From contig JAVLRN010000005.1 of assembly GCA_032821775.1 (NCBI GenBank), positions 3,162,001 to 3,226,000 of the forward strand: 64,000 nucleotides of DNA. Direction: 5' to 3'. Each line of letters starts with the position of its first letter. The stretch's first letter is position 1. The notes beneath the pieces are model-generated. The model was not told where the DNA came from. It did not search any database and was given only the letters and a program-made list of their open reading frames with translations. This DNA is from Sanguinoderma infundibulare. Lineage: Eukaryota; Basidiomycota; Agaricomycetes; Polyporales; Polyporaceae. Below, piece by piece: positions 21,304 through 32,028 of the stretch. Position numbers and translations under genes: made by a program.

Positions 21304-23319
21304 TCAAGCCTCATCAATGCTCAACTCGTTGCCAGCCTTGTAGAGCAGTTTGAAGAGGACAGGACCATCCACCAGCTCCTGCAGGCTTTGTAGGGCCGCC
21401 CGCCTAACAGCCTGGCTCGGCCATAAACCATCGGAGTTGTCTTCCGCCGCAGTGTGGGAGGTCAAATCTTCGGACCTGTTGCTCGAGTTGCCGTCATGAC
21501 CATCCGAGTCATCCACCGTCCCCTTCCCATTCCTACTGTCTGCCAAGCCCTCGCTCTCACTCTCGCTGTCCTCTTCCTCGTCGTGGTCCTCATCGCTTCC
21601 CTCCTCATCGCTGTCTTCCTCGTCACTGGCCTCCTCAGACTCCTCCGAGCCACTGTCCCCGCCTACGAGGCGGATTATTGTCGCCAGGCAAGCGCGGAAA
21701 TCGAGAGAGGTGAGGCGGCTTCCGCGGGACGCGCGTTCCGCGAGGGCTTCTTGTATGACAGAACAGTGCGACCCAAACAGTCGGTCGATGTCCGTAGGAG
21801 AGACCGATTCTGACGGTGGAGATATGACCCGCCCCGCCAGGACGGGAAATCTGTAAGTGATGGCGAGCTCAGCAAGGGAGGGGTAGACCACCTCGCCGGT
21901 AGACTCCTCTTCCTCTGTCTCGCTCGGTTGCAGGTTGTACAAGAGGTACGTGAGCTCGGAGGTGTCAATCTCGAGGCGCACAAGCTGCGGGAACGCGCGG
22001 AAGTCCATGTCGAGAAGATCGAAGTCGCCCAGGTCGAGTACGAGCCGTGTAACGGAAGAGCGGTCGTGGAAGACGTCGAGGAGGCCATCAGCAGTGATGG
22101 CGTAGTCGTCCATGCGGAGGCGTTCTCGGTCGCGTGTGTGGAATCGCAGGCGATAGCGATTTTCCCATTTCGGGCGTTCGGACGACGCCTGAATATACAA
22201 GCAGTCGACGTTGCCGATTGCTGCGAGGAGCGCCTCGTCGTCGTCTTTCGGGAGGGCCGCATCGAAGTGTTGAAGGTGCCCCCGGGATGCGTTAACGAGA
22301 TGGATGCGAGTGGTTGGGGGCAAGGTCAACCAGTCGAGAATGCCGTGAAAGGTGTCTTCCCTGTCTAACCCGATGAATAGATAACGCAGAGAAGAGAGGT
22401 CGACGCGCTCGGGGTCGCTGCCGACATACCACTCCGGCATGATCTCCAAAGTCTCCAGGCGTTCTCGATAAGGCTCCAAATTCACCGTTGAATCGATCTC
22501 GATACGTGGTGGGCGAATGACGGGCTGCGAGATATCCCACCACTGTAACCGCAGATGCTGGAGTGACGGGGCGGTGATGTACCTCAGGAGTGTGTGGGGA
22601 CAAGTGAGGCGAAGGAGCGAGGGTAGATTGTCGTCGGAGAGCACAGTGAGCTCACGCCATGGATCGTTATCCAAGAACCAGAGCTCGTCCAAGTCGTCGT
22701 CTTCCCAATGCTTTACGTCCTGTTTCGTCACCTTGACTTTGATATCCAGAGCCTTCAGATTTGGGACCCCGGCGCGGAGCGCAGGCCATAGCTGGCGATT
22801 CAGGTCACCTTTCCCCACAGTCACCTGCAACGATGCGAGGCTCCGGGTGTACGGGGTCAAGGACTTCGCGATGGATGAGGAAAAGCCGTTGAAGGACAGC
22901 TTGATATTCTGCAAATTCCGCGTGGACCGTGTGAGGAGAGTCTGGAGATAGGGCACCTCGCTTCGCGTCACTCGCCTCTCCTCGCGGAACTCTGAGTCGG
23001 CCACCGCGTCCGCCCAGAATGATGCCCGATCGAGGAGGATCGAGCGCCACAAGCGGCAGACATGGGGAAGGCGCACGCTGAGTGCACGGTTATGCCAACA
23101 CTGTTCGAGGATCTGCTGGAGGATCTCTGTGGGAAGACGGTGGATTGGGACAGCGAGGTTCTGGATGGAGAGGAGGGTAAGGGCAAATTTGCGGTATTCG
23201 TCCGCCCTAGCCACGGCCCACGCCTGGATGTCTGAACTGGAGGCGAGCTCGGCGAGGTGTTTGCGATCTGTGGTGGGAAGACGTCCCGAAAGCTCTGAGA
23301 CACCTGCAATTCGATCCAT
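21304..23319 (-). CDS. F-box protein with LRR-like body and acidic C-terminus (paralogue 2)
   Basis: This is a 671-residue single exon from ATG 23319 (MDRIAGVSEL). It is near-identical over long stretches to paralogue 1 at 6363-8375 but in inverse orientation. The F-box is PIHRLPTEILQQILEQCW with LPHVCRLWRSILL. The acidic Ser/Glu/Asp stretch is slightly longer than in paralogue 1 (an extra SDEE-type unit). It ends VDGPVLFKLLY then NELSIDEA. Its 5' flank (23330-23500) is duplicated upstream of the broken copy at 34372-36368, so those two came from one direct segmental duplication. Role by family: SCF substrate receptor with unknown target. Confidence 0.88.
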   Translation of the reverse strand: MDRIAGVSELSGRLPTTDRKHLAELASSSDIQAWAVARADEYRKFALTLLSIQNLAVPIHRLPTEILQQILEQCWHNRALSVRLPHVCRLWRSILLDRASFWADAVADSEFREERRVTRSEVPYLQTLLTRSTRNLQNIKLSFNGFSSSIAKSLTPYTRSLASLQVTVGKGDLNRQLWPALRAGVPNLKALDIKVKVTKQDVKHWEDDDLDELWFLDNDPWRELTVLSDDNLPSLLRLTCPHTLLRYITAPSLQHLRLQWWDISQPVIRPPRIEIDSTVNLEPYRERLETLEIMPEWYVGSDPERVDLSSLRYLFIGLDREDTFHGILDWLTLPPTTRIHLVNASRGHLQHFDAALPKDDDEALLAAIGNVDCLYIQASSERPKWENRYRLRFHTRDRERLRMDDYAITADGLLDVFHDRSSVTRLVLDLGDFDLLDMDFRAFPQLVRLEIDTSELTYLLYNLQPSETEEEESTGEVVYPSLAELAITYRFPVLAGRVISPPSESVSPTDIDRLFGSHCSVIQEALAERASRGSRLTSLDFRACLATIIRLVGGDSGSEESEEASDEEDSDEEGSDEDHDEEEDSESESEGLADSRNGKGTVDDSDGHDGNSSNRSEDLTSHTAAEDNSDGLWPSQAVRRAALQSLQELVDGPVLFKLLYKAGNELSIDEA

Positions 23320-23669
23320 CACAACGGTTGGGAGGGATCTAGAGATTCTAGGCTTAGAGTAAGTTGTAGTGACTCCTCATTTTGACCTGCTGTACCGCTT
23401 ACACGTAGATATTCCGAAAAGTGGAGAGGTTTAGGAAGCAGCCACTGGCAAAGAGTAACGGTGTGTGCTACTACTACGTCAAGCGCGTGAGTAAGCGACG
23501 GAGTCACGGTCGTCGGCCCGGATAGCACCGGAGAAGTTCTGCAGCTTAACCAGGCTCCTTGCAGTTTTCTATGTCCTCTTTTGTGAACATCATCTGGATC
23601 TAGAGTTGGCACCCTGTTGCAACGCATGCACCAAAGGGACCCGATCTGCCATTCGCCAATGACGACATG
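23320..23669. repeat. Duplicated 5' flank of the F-box gene
   Basis: The segment 23335-23500 is repeated at 36375-36540 in the same orientation. Shared blocks include GAGATTCTAGGCTTA, CTCATTTTGACCTGCTGTA and GAGAGGTTTAGGAA. It likely carries the F-box promoter. From about 23500 to 23669 I see nothing. Confidence 0.7.
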
Positions 23670-23674
23670 CAGCG

Positions 23675-24200
23675 ATGCAAGCCCTTGTCAACAACGTCGA
23701 GCTCAGCATGGCGATCAGCAATCACGTCCGGATACTGGAGGAGATCACAGACGAGGAGAAGCATGACCCACCCAAGGTGCTCAGCGACGTCCTCGAGAGC
23801 GAGCTCGGGGCGCTCTTCGTCGACTGTGACTATAACAATGACAAGGTCGCTGTGATCATGGAGATGGTGCTTGACGACTTGCTGAGGCCTGACCTGCCGA
23901 AGGACCCCGTTACGGAGCTCATGGTGTGGGTGGCGCAGTGGGAGTGCAGGTGCAAAAGCTTCACGTACGTCGATCTTCGAGCAGCATTGCCGAATGTTCC
24001 TAACTAAGGGTCAAAGTCGACAGGAGGTCCACCGACACGACATCCATGGCACGACCGTTGTCGGGCCTGTTGCTGCGCCCAATCTCTCCATGGCCAAGGC
24101 CGTCGCGGCGGAACGGGCCTCCGGACTGCTGTCGGATCCTGCTGCCTGTATCACCCCACTTCCTGTCTCGCGTATGCACGTGTACGTCGAAGGGTGCTGC
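23675..24200 (+). pseudogene. Dicer-like RNase III / C-terminal fragment (right copy)
   Basis: An open stretch at 23675-24007 reads NNVELSMAISNHVRILEEI, then PPKVLSDVLESELGALFVDC (RNase III signature with the acidic DxxES residues) and DPVTELMVWVAQ. After a stop, a second frame from about 24000 reads HDIHGTTVVGPVAAPNLSM and AKAVAAERASGLLSDP, which looks like the Dicer C-terminal tail. It is better preserved than the left copy but is still only a C-terminal fragment with at least one interruption. Upstream sequence is not Dicer-like, so the breakpoint lies near 23670. Confidence 0.72.
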
Positions 24201-25170
24201 TGCGAAGCCGCCGCCGCCGCCGCCGTTGCCCTTGCATGACAAACGACGGATATTATCGTGGCAGAGACGATGAGAATGTGGTATTCGTCGGGTTGATGTG
24301 GGTGCGCCATGCTGGAACTCGCGCCAGAGCTGGACGTCAACGAGGCTCGTCGAAACACAAGGACGTCGTGCGCCCCTCCGAGAAGTTCCGCAAGCAGCGA
24401 AGAGAAAGCTCTCTTATGTGTCGCTTGTCCCGGTCTTCTGCGCCTTGATTTTCCCGTTCCATTCGCCTGGGCGAGCAAGATGTTCCCAGTAAGTCCCTTC
24501 CCACGCTTCATCTGGCTATTTGCTAATGCCGTTCGTCGAAGTCTTTGCGACGCCTTCTCGTCTTTCAGGGCTCTGCACAACGTTTTCAAAATTTGGCGGT
24601 CATCCCACCTAGAATGGTCGGCATCATACCATGGATTGATACCCTCCGATACTCGTCGGATCGCGCATTGATGGTCTATTCGTACCCTCGACGCCTGGCT
24701 TCATCTCAATTCATTCTTGATCTGTTCCCTCAACCGCGCGTCGTAACCTCTCTCGTTCGATGTGCGTTTCATTGTCTGTTGCTCGTGGGTCAAGCCCATT
24801 GCCTATCATTCCGGCGCACGTTCCCCTTCAGTTTAGTTTTGTGCAAGTGACGCTTGCCGAAACCCGCCTTCGTGCGTTCTTTCCGACTGATGTCTGCCAA
24901 TCATTGAAGGCGGATCGCACAGAGAACCTCGTCCTCATGTGTCTATTCCACGACGGTTGCGTCCGGGGCGTTCTACAGGTGACGTACGGGGCATCCTTCG
25001 CTGCGGAGTTTCTCTGCTGAACTTCACCCTCTAGAGACAACAATGAAGCGACCTCTGGATGGTCGAGGATTCGCTCGGAGTCGAAGGCATGCCAGTCAGC
25101 TTCTCGGCATCTCTCGGTATCGTTGACTATGCAGACAGTGAGTTCCCGAAACTAGCTAAGACTGTGTGAG
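24200..25170 (+). pseudogene. Unidentified gene remnant in right duplication arm
   Basis: Counterpart of 950-1990. Coding-like blocks in order are DDENVVFVGLMW, then DFPVPFAWASKMF before a GT-AG intron near 24489-24540, then VTLAETRLRAFFPTDV and FHDGCVRGVLQ, then LGVEGMPVSFSASLGIV and FPKLAKTV with a stop at about 25168. Reading frames shift between blocks. The block VTLAETRL to GVLQ differs by a single residue from the left copy. I cannot name it. Confidence 0.4.
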
Positions 25171-25833
25171 TCGTTAGTGATGTATATCACTCCCTTAGCT
25201 GTTCCAACCCGATCATAGTGTTGTTGTTTCCATGACCAGCGTCGGGCTTAGTGTTATATTTTTTAGTACGGACGGAAGTGTGCGACGGGCGCTGGCCGAG
25301 TTTAGGGGACGAACAGTGTAGGGAAACGGGGTTGGCCCAACGCGGCAAATTATTCCGACGACCGAGCTGCTGCTGGAGTCGGTGAGTGTATACACGTATT
25401 GGTGGTAATGTTAGATTCCCTGACATCGGAGGGCGCGCATCGGATCCTGGATGTTACGTGTACCTCCCTCAAAGAAGTCAAGCAGCTACACGGCGAGTGT
25501 GTGCGGTTTGCGCCTCGAGCTATGTTCTGAGGATGCGGCCGTTCGGGTTGCGCACTTGGTCGTTCTCGGCAACGAGAATCGCCTCGCGAATTGCCAGAGT
25601 TGTGTTGTTTTTTTCACAGTTAGTGCCATCATTCGCTTCAAGCAGGGGTCACGGGAAAGCCGTGCCGAGGTTTCGTTACTATTAAGTGAATTATGTGATA
25701 CGCTGACTCAGCTGTTTTCAATCTAGGGTGTTTGCATGGCTATACCAATGCAATCCCGCAATCACCGGTGGCGCAAGGTACTCACTGCGGCACCTTGACC
25801 CAATGCCGTCGCAGGCGAATCGGCCCCATGCAT

Positions 25834-26224
25834 TCGCGGGCGAGTGCGACGACGAACGTTTCTCGAGGACCTTTTGCGAGAACGTTAACGTCCACACGGA
25901 GCCCTGAGAACACTCGCAAACGAGATTGCAAGTCACCTGGCCAACGCTTCTCGCTGCCAGATGCCCCGCGGTATGCATCTGCCCTGAAGGAGAAATCCTC
26001 ACCTCCTCTCGAGAAAAAATGTCTCACCTAGACATATTTCTATTTGCCCGCTCATACCCTCACCTCTGCATCTACGGAAATGGCATGATTTCCCGGGTCG
26101 TTCTGTTGGGTATTTAAGGAGGCCCGTCCCCTCCCACTGCTCCTCATTCGACATCGTTCGAACCCAGCCAACCGCCTCACAGCACCCGCTTCATCCCTCT
26201 CACTCCACCTCTCTCGTCGTCGCC
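25834..26224. promoter_or_regulatory. Upstream region of HsbA-like gene
   Basis: A TATA-like TATTTAAG lies at 26111-26118, about 107 bp before the ATG. A pyrimidine-rich CACTCCACCTCTCTC leader sits just before the start. Nothing else is evident. Confidence 0.5.
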
Positions 26225-27116
26225 ATGAAGTTCTTCAGCAAGGCCCTCACTGCTGTCGCAGTCATCGCCATGGGCGTCGTCGGTGCTCTCGGCCAGTCTG
26301 AGAAAGTTGTGATCGACGGGATCAGGAGCGTCACCACCTCTTCTTCCACCCTGCAGACCGCCGTTTCCGAGTTGACCGTGTTCAACTTCCCGTCCAAGGG
26401 CCTTGTGAGTAATGGCCCTGTTCCTTGTTGTTATCTGTGCGCTTACACACGCCGTTCTTCCAGATAATCGCTAGTGGGCTCAAGAACCTCACGGTGTCGA
26501 TCACCACCTTCACCAAGAGTATCACCTTCGTACGTCTTGCCTCGCGTATGCCTGTTGACCGGCGTGCACTCATGGGATTCTTCACAGACGAACCCCAAGC
26601 CGTTCTCCGACGTAGAGGCCGTGGAGGTCGTCGATGTCCTGACCGGTTTCGTCAGGGTTCACCAGTGAGGCGCATCGTCCCTCAGAGCAAGGGCAGCGAT
26701 TGATTCCTTGGCTTCCTTACCCTAGGCTGCTGCTCAGCACGATCATCGGCAAGCACGTACGTTGTGTCGCCTCTTCTCGCTGCCTGTACAGTGCACTCAA
26801 CCCTTCGCAGTCTCTCGCGGCCAAGTTCTTCTTGACCGCTCCCATCGCGGCGGCTTTGCGCGGTATCGAGGCGGTCGTAGACGTACGTCCAGTTATCCAC
26901 GATTCGTCCGCTAGTCCTTGGCTGACGACCGAGATATCCGCCCAGACCTTCGCATTGACCTTGATAAAGTTGATCCCGACTCAGAAAACTGCGGCTAATG
27001 TCCAGTTTGTGAGTCGCTTGAGATGCGCTTATAAGAGAAGCGACGGTCACTGATAAACTGCGCAGAGCTCCTTGTCCGTAACCTTCAAGCAGGCCACAAA
27101 GACCTACTCCTCTTAA
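26225..27116 (+). CDS. HsbA-like (hydrophobic surface binding protein A family) secreted protein
   Basis: Seven exons (26225-26404, 26464-26529, 26588-26664, 26726-26756, 26811-26882, 26934-27008, 27066-27116) encode 183 residues. An N-terminal signal peptide (MKFFSKALTAVAVIAMGVVG) precedes a small helical domain with IASGLKNLTVSITTFTKSI, VLTGFVRVHQLLLSTIIGKH and AAKFFLTAPIAAALRGIEAVV, the pattern of the HsbA family. Known Aspergillus HsbA adsorbs to hydrophobic surfaces and recruits a cutinase; in basidiomycetes the family is expanded and mostly untested. The acceptor for exon 6 is CCGAG at 26929-26933, chosen because CTAG at 26911-26914 gives an early stop. The predicted product is extracellular. 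Confidence 0.85.
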
Positions 27117-27407
27117 GCAGCCCTACTTAGGGTGCAGGACTCACGTCACCTACTCCCAGGAAAGGTCAACGGCAACGGTCATCCGGTAACTGCGCGAACG
27201 GCTCTATATCCTCGATACCTCGCACTGTCGCAATGTGCGATGTTTTGTATTCCTATCCGTGATGTACTTGTGGGTCATGGTCATGTAACGTTTGAGTGTT
27301 CTTGCAATCAATGTTGAATGTGCGTTTCATTCCGGCGGGGCCCGCGCTGTAAATGGCAGTGTACACCCGACAATGAACATGGTCATGGGCTACGGGAACA
27401 GAACAGG

Positions 27408-29243
27408 TCAAGCATTACACCCCTGCCAGTCCAGCACTACATTCCCTGAGTCGACAACTTGAAAGATGACAGGCCCATTCACCATCCCATGCAAACCTTC
27501 CAGAACGGACTCTTTAGCAGGCTGGCCATGCCCCAGCACCTCCCAGCTCGAGTCCTCGTCGAAAGCGGTGTGCGCCGAGTTGCCGGGGTCATCAGGCAAC
27601 CCCACGAACCCAACGCGGACCTCCAAAGACGTCAGACGACTCCCCTCCGCCGCGCGCAGGGTGAGGACTTGCTCAAGAACAGAGCACTCCTCTTGTAACC
27701 AATCCTCGACACTATGACGGCCTGCATCTGCAGGTCCTCCTGCACCGCCAGAGACGACGAGCTCGAATGCAACGCGGAGTTCGGCCAGAGAAGGACAGGC
27801 CAAGTCTGACCGGGTTCGTTTCATACGTTCCGTGTCCCCTGCAGGCTCCAGCTCGCGCAGCAAATACCGGGCGGCACGGCCGCTGATTTCGAGGTGCTGC
27901 AGGTGCGGGAACGCGTCGAATAGGCTGCGTTCGAGGTAGGAATTGCTCGTGTCGTAAGCAGAGAACGCGAGATGCGTCACGCGAGCGTGGTCGCGGAACA
28001 CGTCCGCGAGGCTCGGCCCGCAAAGACCGTGGCCGTCCATGCGCAGACGCTCCGCACCGGCCGTATAATACCTGACGAGGTGCCGCGTTCCGTTCCCAAG
28101 CTGCCGGACACGAAGGCGGTCGACGGTGGCAGCGATCGTCCGGAGAGGACCCCCGGGGTGCTCGAATGGAAGGCACCCATGGATATTGGGACCTCCTCCG
28201 TCCTTCTCGACGATGTGGACGAAGGCGGAGGGTGGAACGGATAACCACCCGAGAAGCTGGGAGATGTACCCCCCGAAACCGGCGACGGCAATTCGTAGAT
28301 GGCGTATGTGGGGGAGTGGGATCCTGCTCGATGCGTCGTGCCACGGGGGCAAAAAGGTAATCGCGCTAAATTCCAGACTCTCCAAGTGCTCGCCGTAGCG
28401 AGTCAATTCCCGCCGGAGCACACTGTCGTCCATGACGGCCGGAATGAGTATGTAAGCGCGTGAATGGTCCCACCACTGCATTTTGAGGTGGAAGATGGAT
28501 GGTATGGAGAAGAACTCGAGGAGGGATGGTGGACAGGTGAGGTGTGTGAGGGAAGGGAGATGGTCGAGGGAGAGAACGGCGGGCGCGTTCCTCCCCCATC
28601 CTGTCTGGAACCAGAGCTGTCGGCCCTCCCTGTCGTTTGTCACGTCCTTTTCTGTGACCATGATCTCGATGGTGAGAGCGGCAAGGCTCCACAAAGTTCC
28701 GGAGCGAAGTGCTGGCCATAGCCCACTCAGGAGGTCTGATTTATCGACCGCCACCTGCAACGACGCAAGGCGGCAGACGTACGGTGTCAAGAATTGGACG
28801 ATGGGTGGAGGAAAGCTGTAGAAGCGGGTCCTGACGGGCTGCGGCGCTGAGCGCGTAAGGAGGGTCTCGAGGTACGGTATTTCGTGACGGATGACGGTCC
28901 GCTCCTGGTGGAACTCGCAGTCGGCCAGCGCATTCGCCCAGAAGGTCGTCCTCGCAGAAAGCACGGTGCGCCACAGACGGCAGACGTGGAGAAGACGCAA
29001 GCTTGCACGGCTATGCCAGGACAGTCGGAGGACTTGTTCGAGGACATCGATGGGAAGACGATGGATGGGAGAAACGAGGTTGTGGATGGAGAGGAGGGCG
29101 AGAGCAAACTTGCGGTATTCGTCGGCCTTGGAGCTGACCCAAGCCTGGATGTCCGAGACGGTTGCGAGTGCTGAAAGGACATGACGATCTACGGTTGGAA
29201 GGCACGCTGCTGCCTCTGTGGTGGACATGTATACTGTGTCCAT
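27408..29243 (-). CDS. F-box protein (divergent paralogue 3)
   Basis: A single exon gives 611 residues from ATG 29243 (MDTVYMSTTEAAA). It has an F-box at about residues 60-105 (PIHRLPIDVLEQVLRLSW, then LLHVCRLWRTVLS). The shared N-terminal block VSDIQAWVSSKADEYRKFAL and the middle blocks (LPSLTHLTCPPSLL, LRMDGHGL) align with paralogues 1 and 2 at lower identity. There is no long acidic run. The end MVNGPVIFQVVDSGNVVLD replaces VDGPVIFKLLD. An upstream in-frame GTG extension to 29303 is not used. Predicted SCF substrate receptor with unknown target. Confidence 0.85.
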   Translation of the reverse strand: MDTVYMSTTEAAACLPTVDRHVLSALATVSDIQAWVSSKADEYRKFALALLSIHNLVSPIHRLPIDVLEQVLRLSWHSRASLRLLHVCRLWRTVLSARTTFWANALADCEFHQERTVIRHEIPYLETLLTRSAPQPVRTRFYSFPPPIVQFLTPYVCRLASLQVAVDKSDLLSGLWPALRSGTLWSLAALTIEIMVTEKDVTNDREGRQLWFQTGWGRNAPAVLSLDHLPSLTHLTCPPSLLEFFSIPSIFHLKMQWWDHSRAYILIPAVMDDSVLRRELTRYGEHLESLEFSAITFLPPWHDASSRIPLPHIRHLRIAVAGFGGYISQLLGWLSVPPSAFVHIVEKDGGGPNIHGCLPFEHPGGPLRTIAATVDRLRVRQLGNGTRHLVRYYTAGAERLRMDGHGLCGPSLADVFRDHARVTHLAFSAYDTSNSYLERSLFDAFPHLQHLEISGRAARYLLRELEPAGDTERMKRTRSDLACPSLAELRVAFELVVSGGAGGPADAGRHSVEDWLQEECSVLEQVLTLRAAEGSRLTSLEVRVGFVGLPDDPGNSAHTAFDEDSSWEVLGHGQPAKESVLEGLHGMVNGPVIFQVVDSGNVVLDWQGCNA

Positions 29244-30392
29244 TACTGGAAAATGTAGGAACAAGCAGAAGTCAGCGGAATCGCACACGGTGGGATGTAG
29301 CACTCACGGTTCGTTGAGAAGTGAACGAGGAGCAATCAACCTGCCCTCATGCCCTCACCAGAAGGTAAGCCTAGGCCCCTCCGGTAGTAGGTGTCGTATT
29401 GGTCTCTGGGAGCCGGGAGGACCTTGTCCATCTGCATCACTTCGAAGACGGCGGCAACGGCCGGAGTGTGCTGCTGATTACCTCAGACCTGATACCATGC
29501 ACGCTGTAACCTTGGGTAAATCGCACTAGGCGGCCACCGCTGGCGGAACTGGAACTTGAATACCCTTCCAGAGGCGGAACTCGATGGCTCAAAAGCCTCC
29601 GCGGGCGCTAATTTCGGTGATAGCCGGTGCCCACTGTCTGCTGTGCTCATCATATATATCCTCATACTCCTCCCACTCCCGCTGTACCAAATGCTACAGG
29701 GGAATGGCCATAAAAATTGACGCGATGTCACAGACCACCCGGACACTTGGACTTGCTACCATGTGCCCCAGCCAGTCGGACGAAGTGCCACGCATCCGCC
29801 AATTGTGCTATCCAGGCGATATGTGGAAGGCCCAGGCCCGGGGCGGGAGCCATAGACCCTCTATCGTTTGGCAAGGTGTGTGCTCCATCGTTGATATATT
29901 CGATAGATACTTGTTCACACAACTCCCGGTTTGCGTATGCATACATAGATCATAGCCGGAACCCTTAGAAAATCGGCAACCCTGCTGTGATATAGTCGCA
30001 CAGAAGTCCATTGCCGCGGTGACTGTAGATCTATGCAGGTGAGCTCGGCTAAGGGCAGGTATACAGTTCCATCCCACGTAATTGGAATCGTATGGAACCT
30101 GTAAGGTAGAGTCCCGAGCTTGAAGCCGGCCTCTGTGTGCTTCGGCCGGGCTTGTTCGGTTTGTTGACATGATTCGGCAATGGGCGATCCTCAAACCACC
30201 TTAAAGGTCGTCACGTCGTCAGCCATTCGAGATCGCCCCACATGTGAAGGGACGGCAACCAGGAATTTCAATATCCCGCACAGACCCACGACGTCAGCCT
30301 CCGCTCCGACGATGGGTATAAGGACCCGTCCAGGACGCCCACCTCTCCTCACTGCACACCGCCACTAGCTCGCACGCACCCTCTCGCCTCTC
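29244..30392. other. Intergenic stretch
   Basis: No gene is supported between the F-box gene and the small gene at 30393. A TATA box, TATAAGG, lies at 30317-30323, about 70-75 bp before that ATG. Confidence 0.45.
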
Positions 30393-30871
30393 ATGGAGCA
30401 CTATCTTTTCCATCCTACTCGTCCTCCGGACCCTCGTCTCGGATTCGGACCGTGGCTCGCGCCTCCACGGTCTGATATGTCCTCTGGCGCGTCCGCCGCC
30501 GCTTTTGGCGGAATCATCACCAACGACGTCCACCTCCGCGCGTCCGCAAAGTCCTTAAGAGCGCATGACTCAAGGCTTGGACCGCTTCTCGAGGTGAGCG
30601 CGTTTGTGCGACAGTGCGAACGATTTCAAACTCTCTCATCTGACGATCATGGCTGCTGTAGGACCAGCGTCGACGCCTCCGCTTCGTCGCCTTGTTCGCG
30701 CGCCTCCGGCTGCAGCGTCGAGGAAACGAAGCTTCCTTCCCTTCTATTCTTGTGTTCGCGCGCCTTCGGCTGCAGCGAGCGGGGAAGGATTGGTGGCCAA
30801 TGGCTTGGCCGCCATGGGTTGTTGGTGATCAGGGCGGAATCTTTCCTTCTGTAATCCTCTTCTCGCAATAA
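30393..30871 (+). CDS. Small hypothetical protein, two exons
   Basis: Exons 30393-30593 and 30662-30871 join in phase to 136 residues. The start has a TATA box at a normal distance and a CTCGCCTCTC leader. The N-terminal half is Pro/Ala/Gly-rich (MEHYLFHPTRPPDPRLGFGP). The C-terminal half is Arg/Leu-rich and repeats the block FARLRLQR twice. No known domain. The evidence is promoter plus a clean 68 bp intron; codon use is not decisive, so a non-coding transcript is possible. Confidence 0.4.
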
Positions 30872-32028
30872 ATCATAAAATCCATCTACCATTCCCATGA
30901 GCCTCGTTTGGAGGGATTACAAGGAATTAGAATGATAACGCGAGACCATTGATCCCCAGCTCATCCCATCTCTTGTGGAATGCATACCACACCGTGCGAC
31001 AGGAAGACCGCAGATTCCTATTGGGCATATGTTTTACTATATTGCTATCAATTTACTAGTACACCGCTAACCGTTCGCTATATGTCGTCACCAGCGACAT
31101 ATTTGTAAGGGAAGGCTGCAGTGTTCGATATCATGCTCGCGGCACCCGGGGCCCCGCGTTGCGCCCTGCTCCACCCCGCCGACATCGACGCCACACGTCG
31201 CGCTCCGAGTACCCGCTGTGGACAGAGAGTTAGCCAACCACGGTCTGTGAGCCAGATGGATCGATTATTAGTGCATGCAATAGGTCGTATATTCGCCGCG
31301 ATTGCCCTGGAGAGGGCGCCGGCACTGAAAGTAAGTCAGGACGTGTAGGTTCGAGCGATGTCACGTATGCACACGCACGTCGAGCCCAGTTCAGCTTACG
31401 CACTGTGTGTGTACATTCCAGTTCAAGCTGCTCTGCAAGGACCCCGGCGGCTGAGGCTGAGGATGCCATCAGTGTTTGGCATTGTTTGTGTTTGATCTGG
31501 GCGTTGCGAAGATTGACATTGTTAGCACCGTCTGTTTGTTACGGTCACCGTTCTCACTGCAGACTATCCATATTTACAGGATTATAGCCCTCTGGAGCAG
31601 ATGTATGCGTGACGAATTGCGGGAGTGCGAGAGAGGGAGAAGGAGCAAGGACACTGAGGTGACTGGCGCCCGGATTGGACTCCGGGTTTCGGGCCGGTCT
31701 TGCCTTGGTCTTGCCAGACAAGATGATGATCCGGCGCTAATCGACGCCTCAGCTCGTCCCAAGTGGTCACCGCGGCCTGGCACACTGGTCTCCCGTTCTT
31801 TTGGGCTACGTATAATCGGTAAGTACTCGTATTTTTATATCAGGGAGTTACTAATATGACTGGGATTCACTAGGGTTCTCCAGACGATCTGGTCGAACTT
31901 TGTCTTCCTAGTGGTTTCCTTGGTCACAGGCATCTCACGTCCCTCATCCCAGACGTCAGTGAGTAAGTCAAAGCCTGGCCATGCGCTGCTTGTTTACAAC
32001 CACTTCAGGATTACGCACCCACACTGTC
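30872..32028. other. Intergenic stretch upstream of F-box paralogue 4
   Basis: No gene is supported. The segment 31615-31700 is related to 3805-3900 between the MYND genes. A likely 5'-UTR intron acceptor, CACTTCAG, lies just before the ATG at 32029. Confidence 0.45.

Larger units (their letters stand above)
23670..25833. repeat. Right arm of the inverted segmental duplication
   Basis: Plus-strand counterpart of 1-2690 (minus). It has the Dicer-like remnant at 23675-24200, the unidentified remnant at 24200-25170, and the flank ending in GCGAATCGGCCCCATGCAT at 25815-25833, which matches base 1 onward of the window. It lacks the 316 bp MITE-like insertion, showing one TGGT where the left arm has two. 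The outer border cannot be placed because the left arm runs off the window. Confidence 0.88.
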
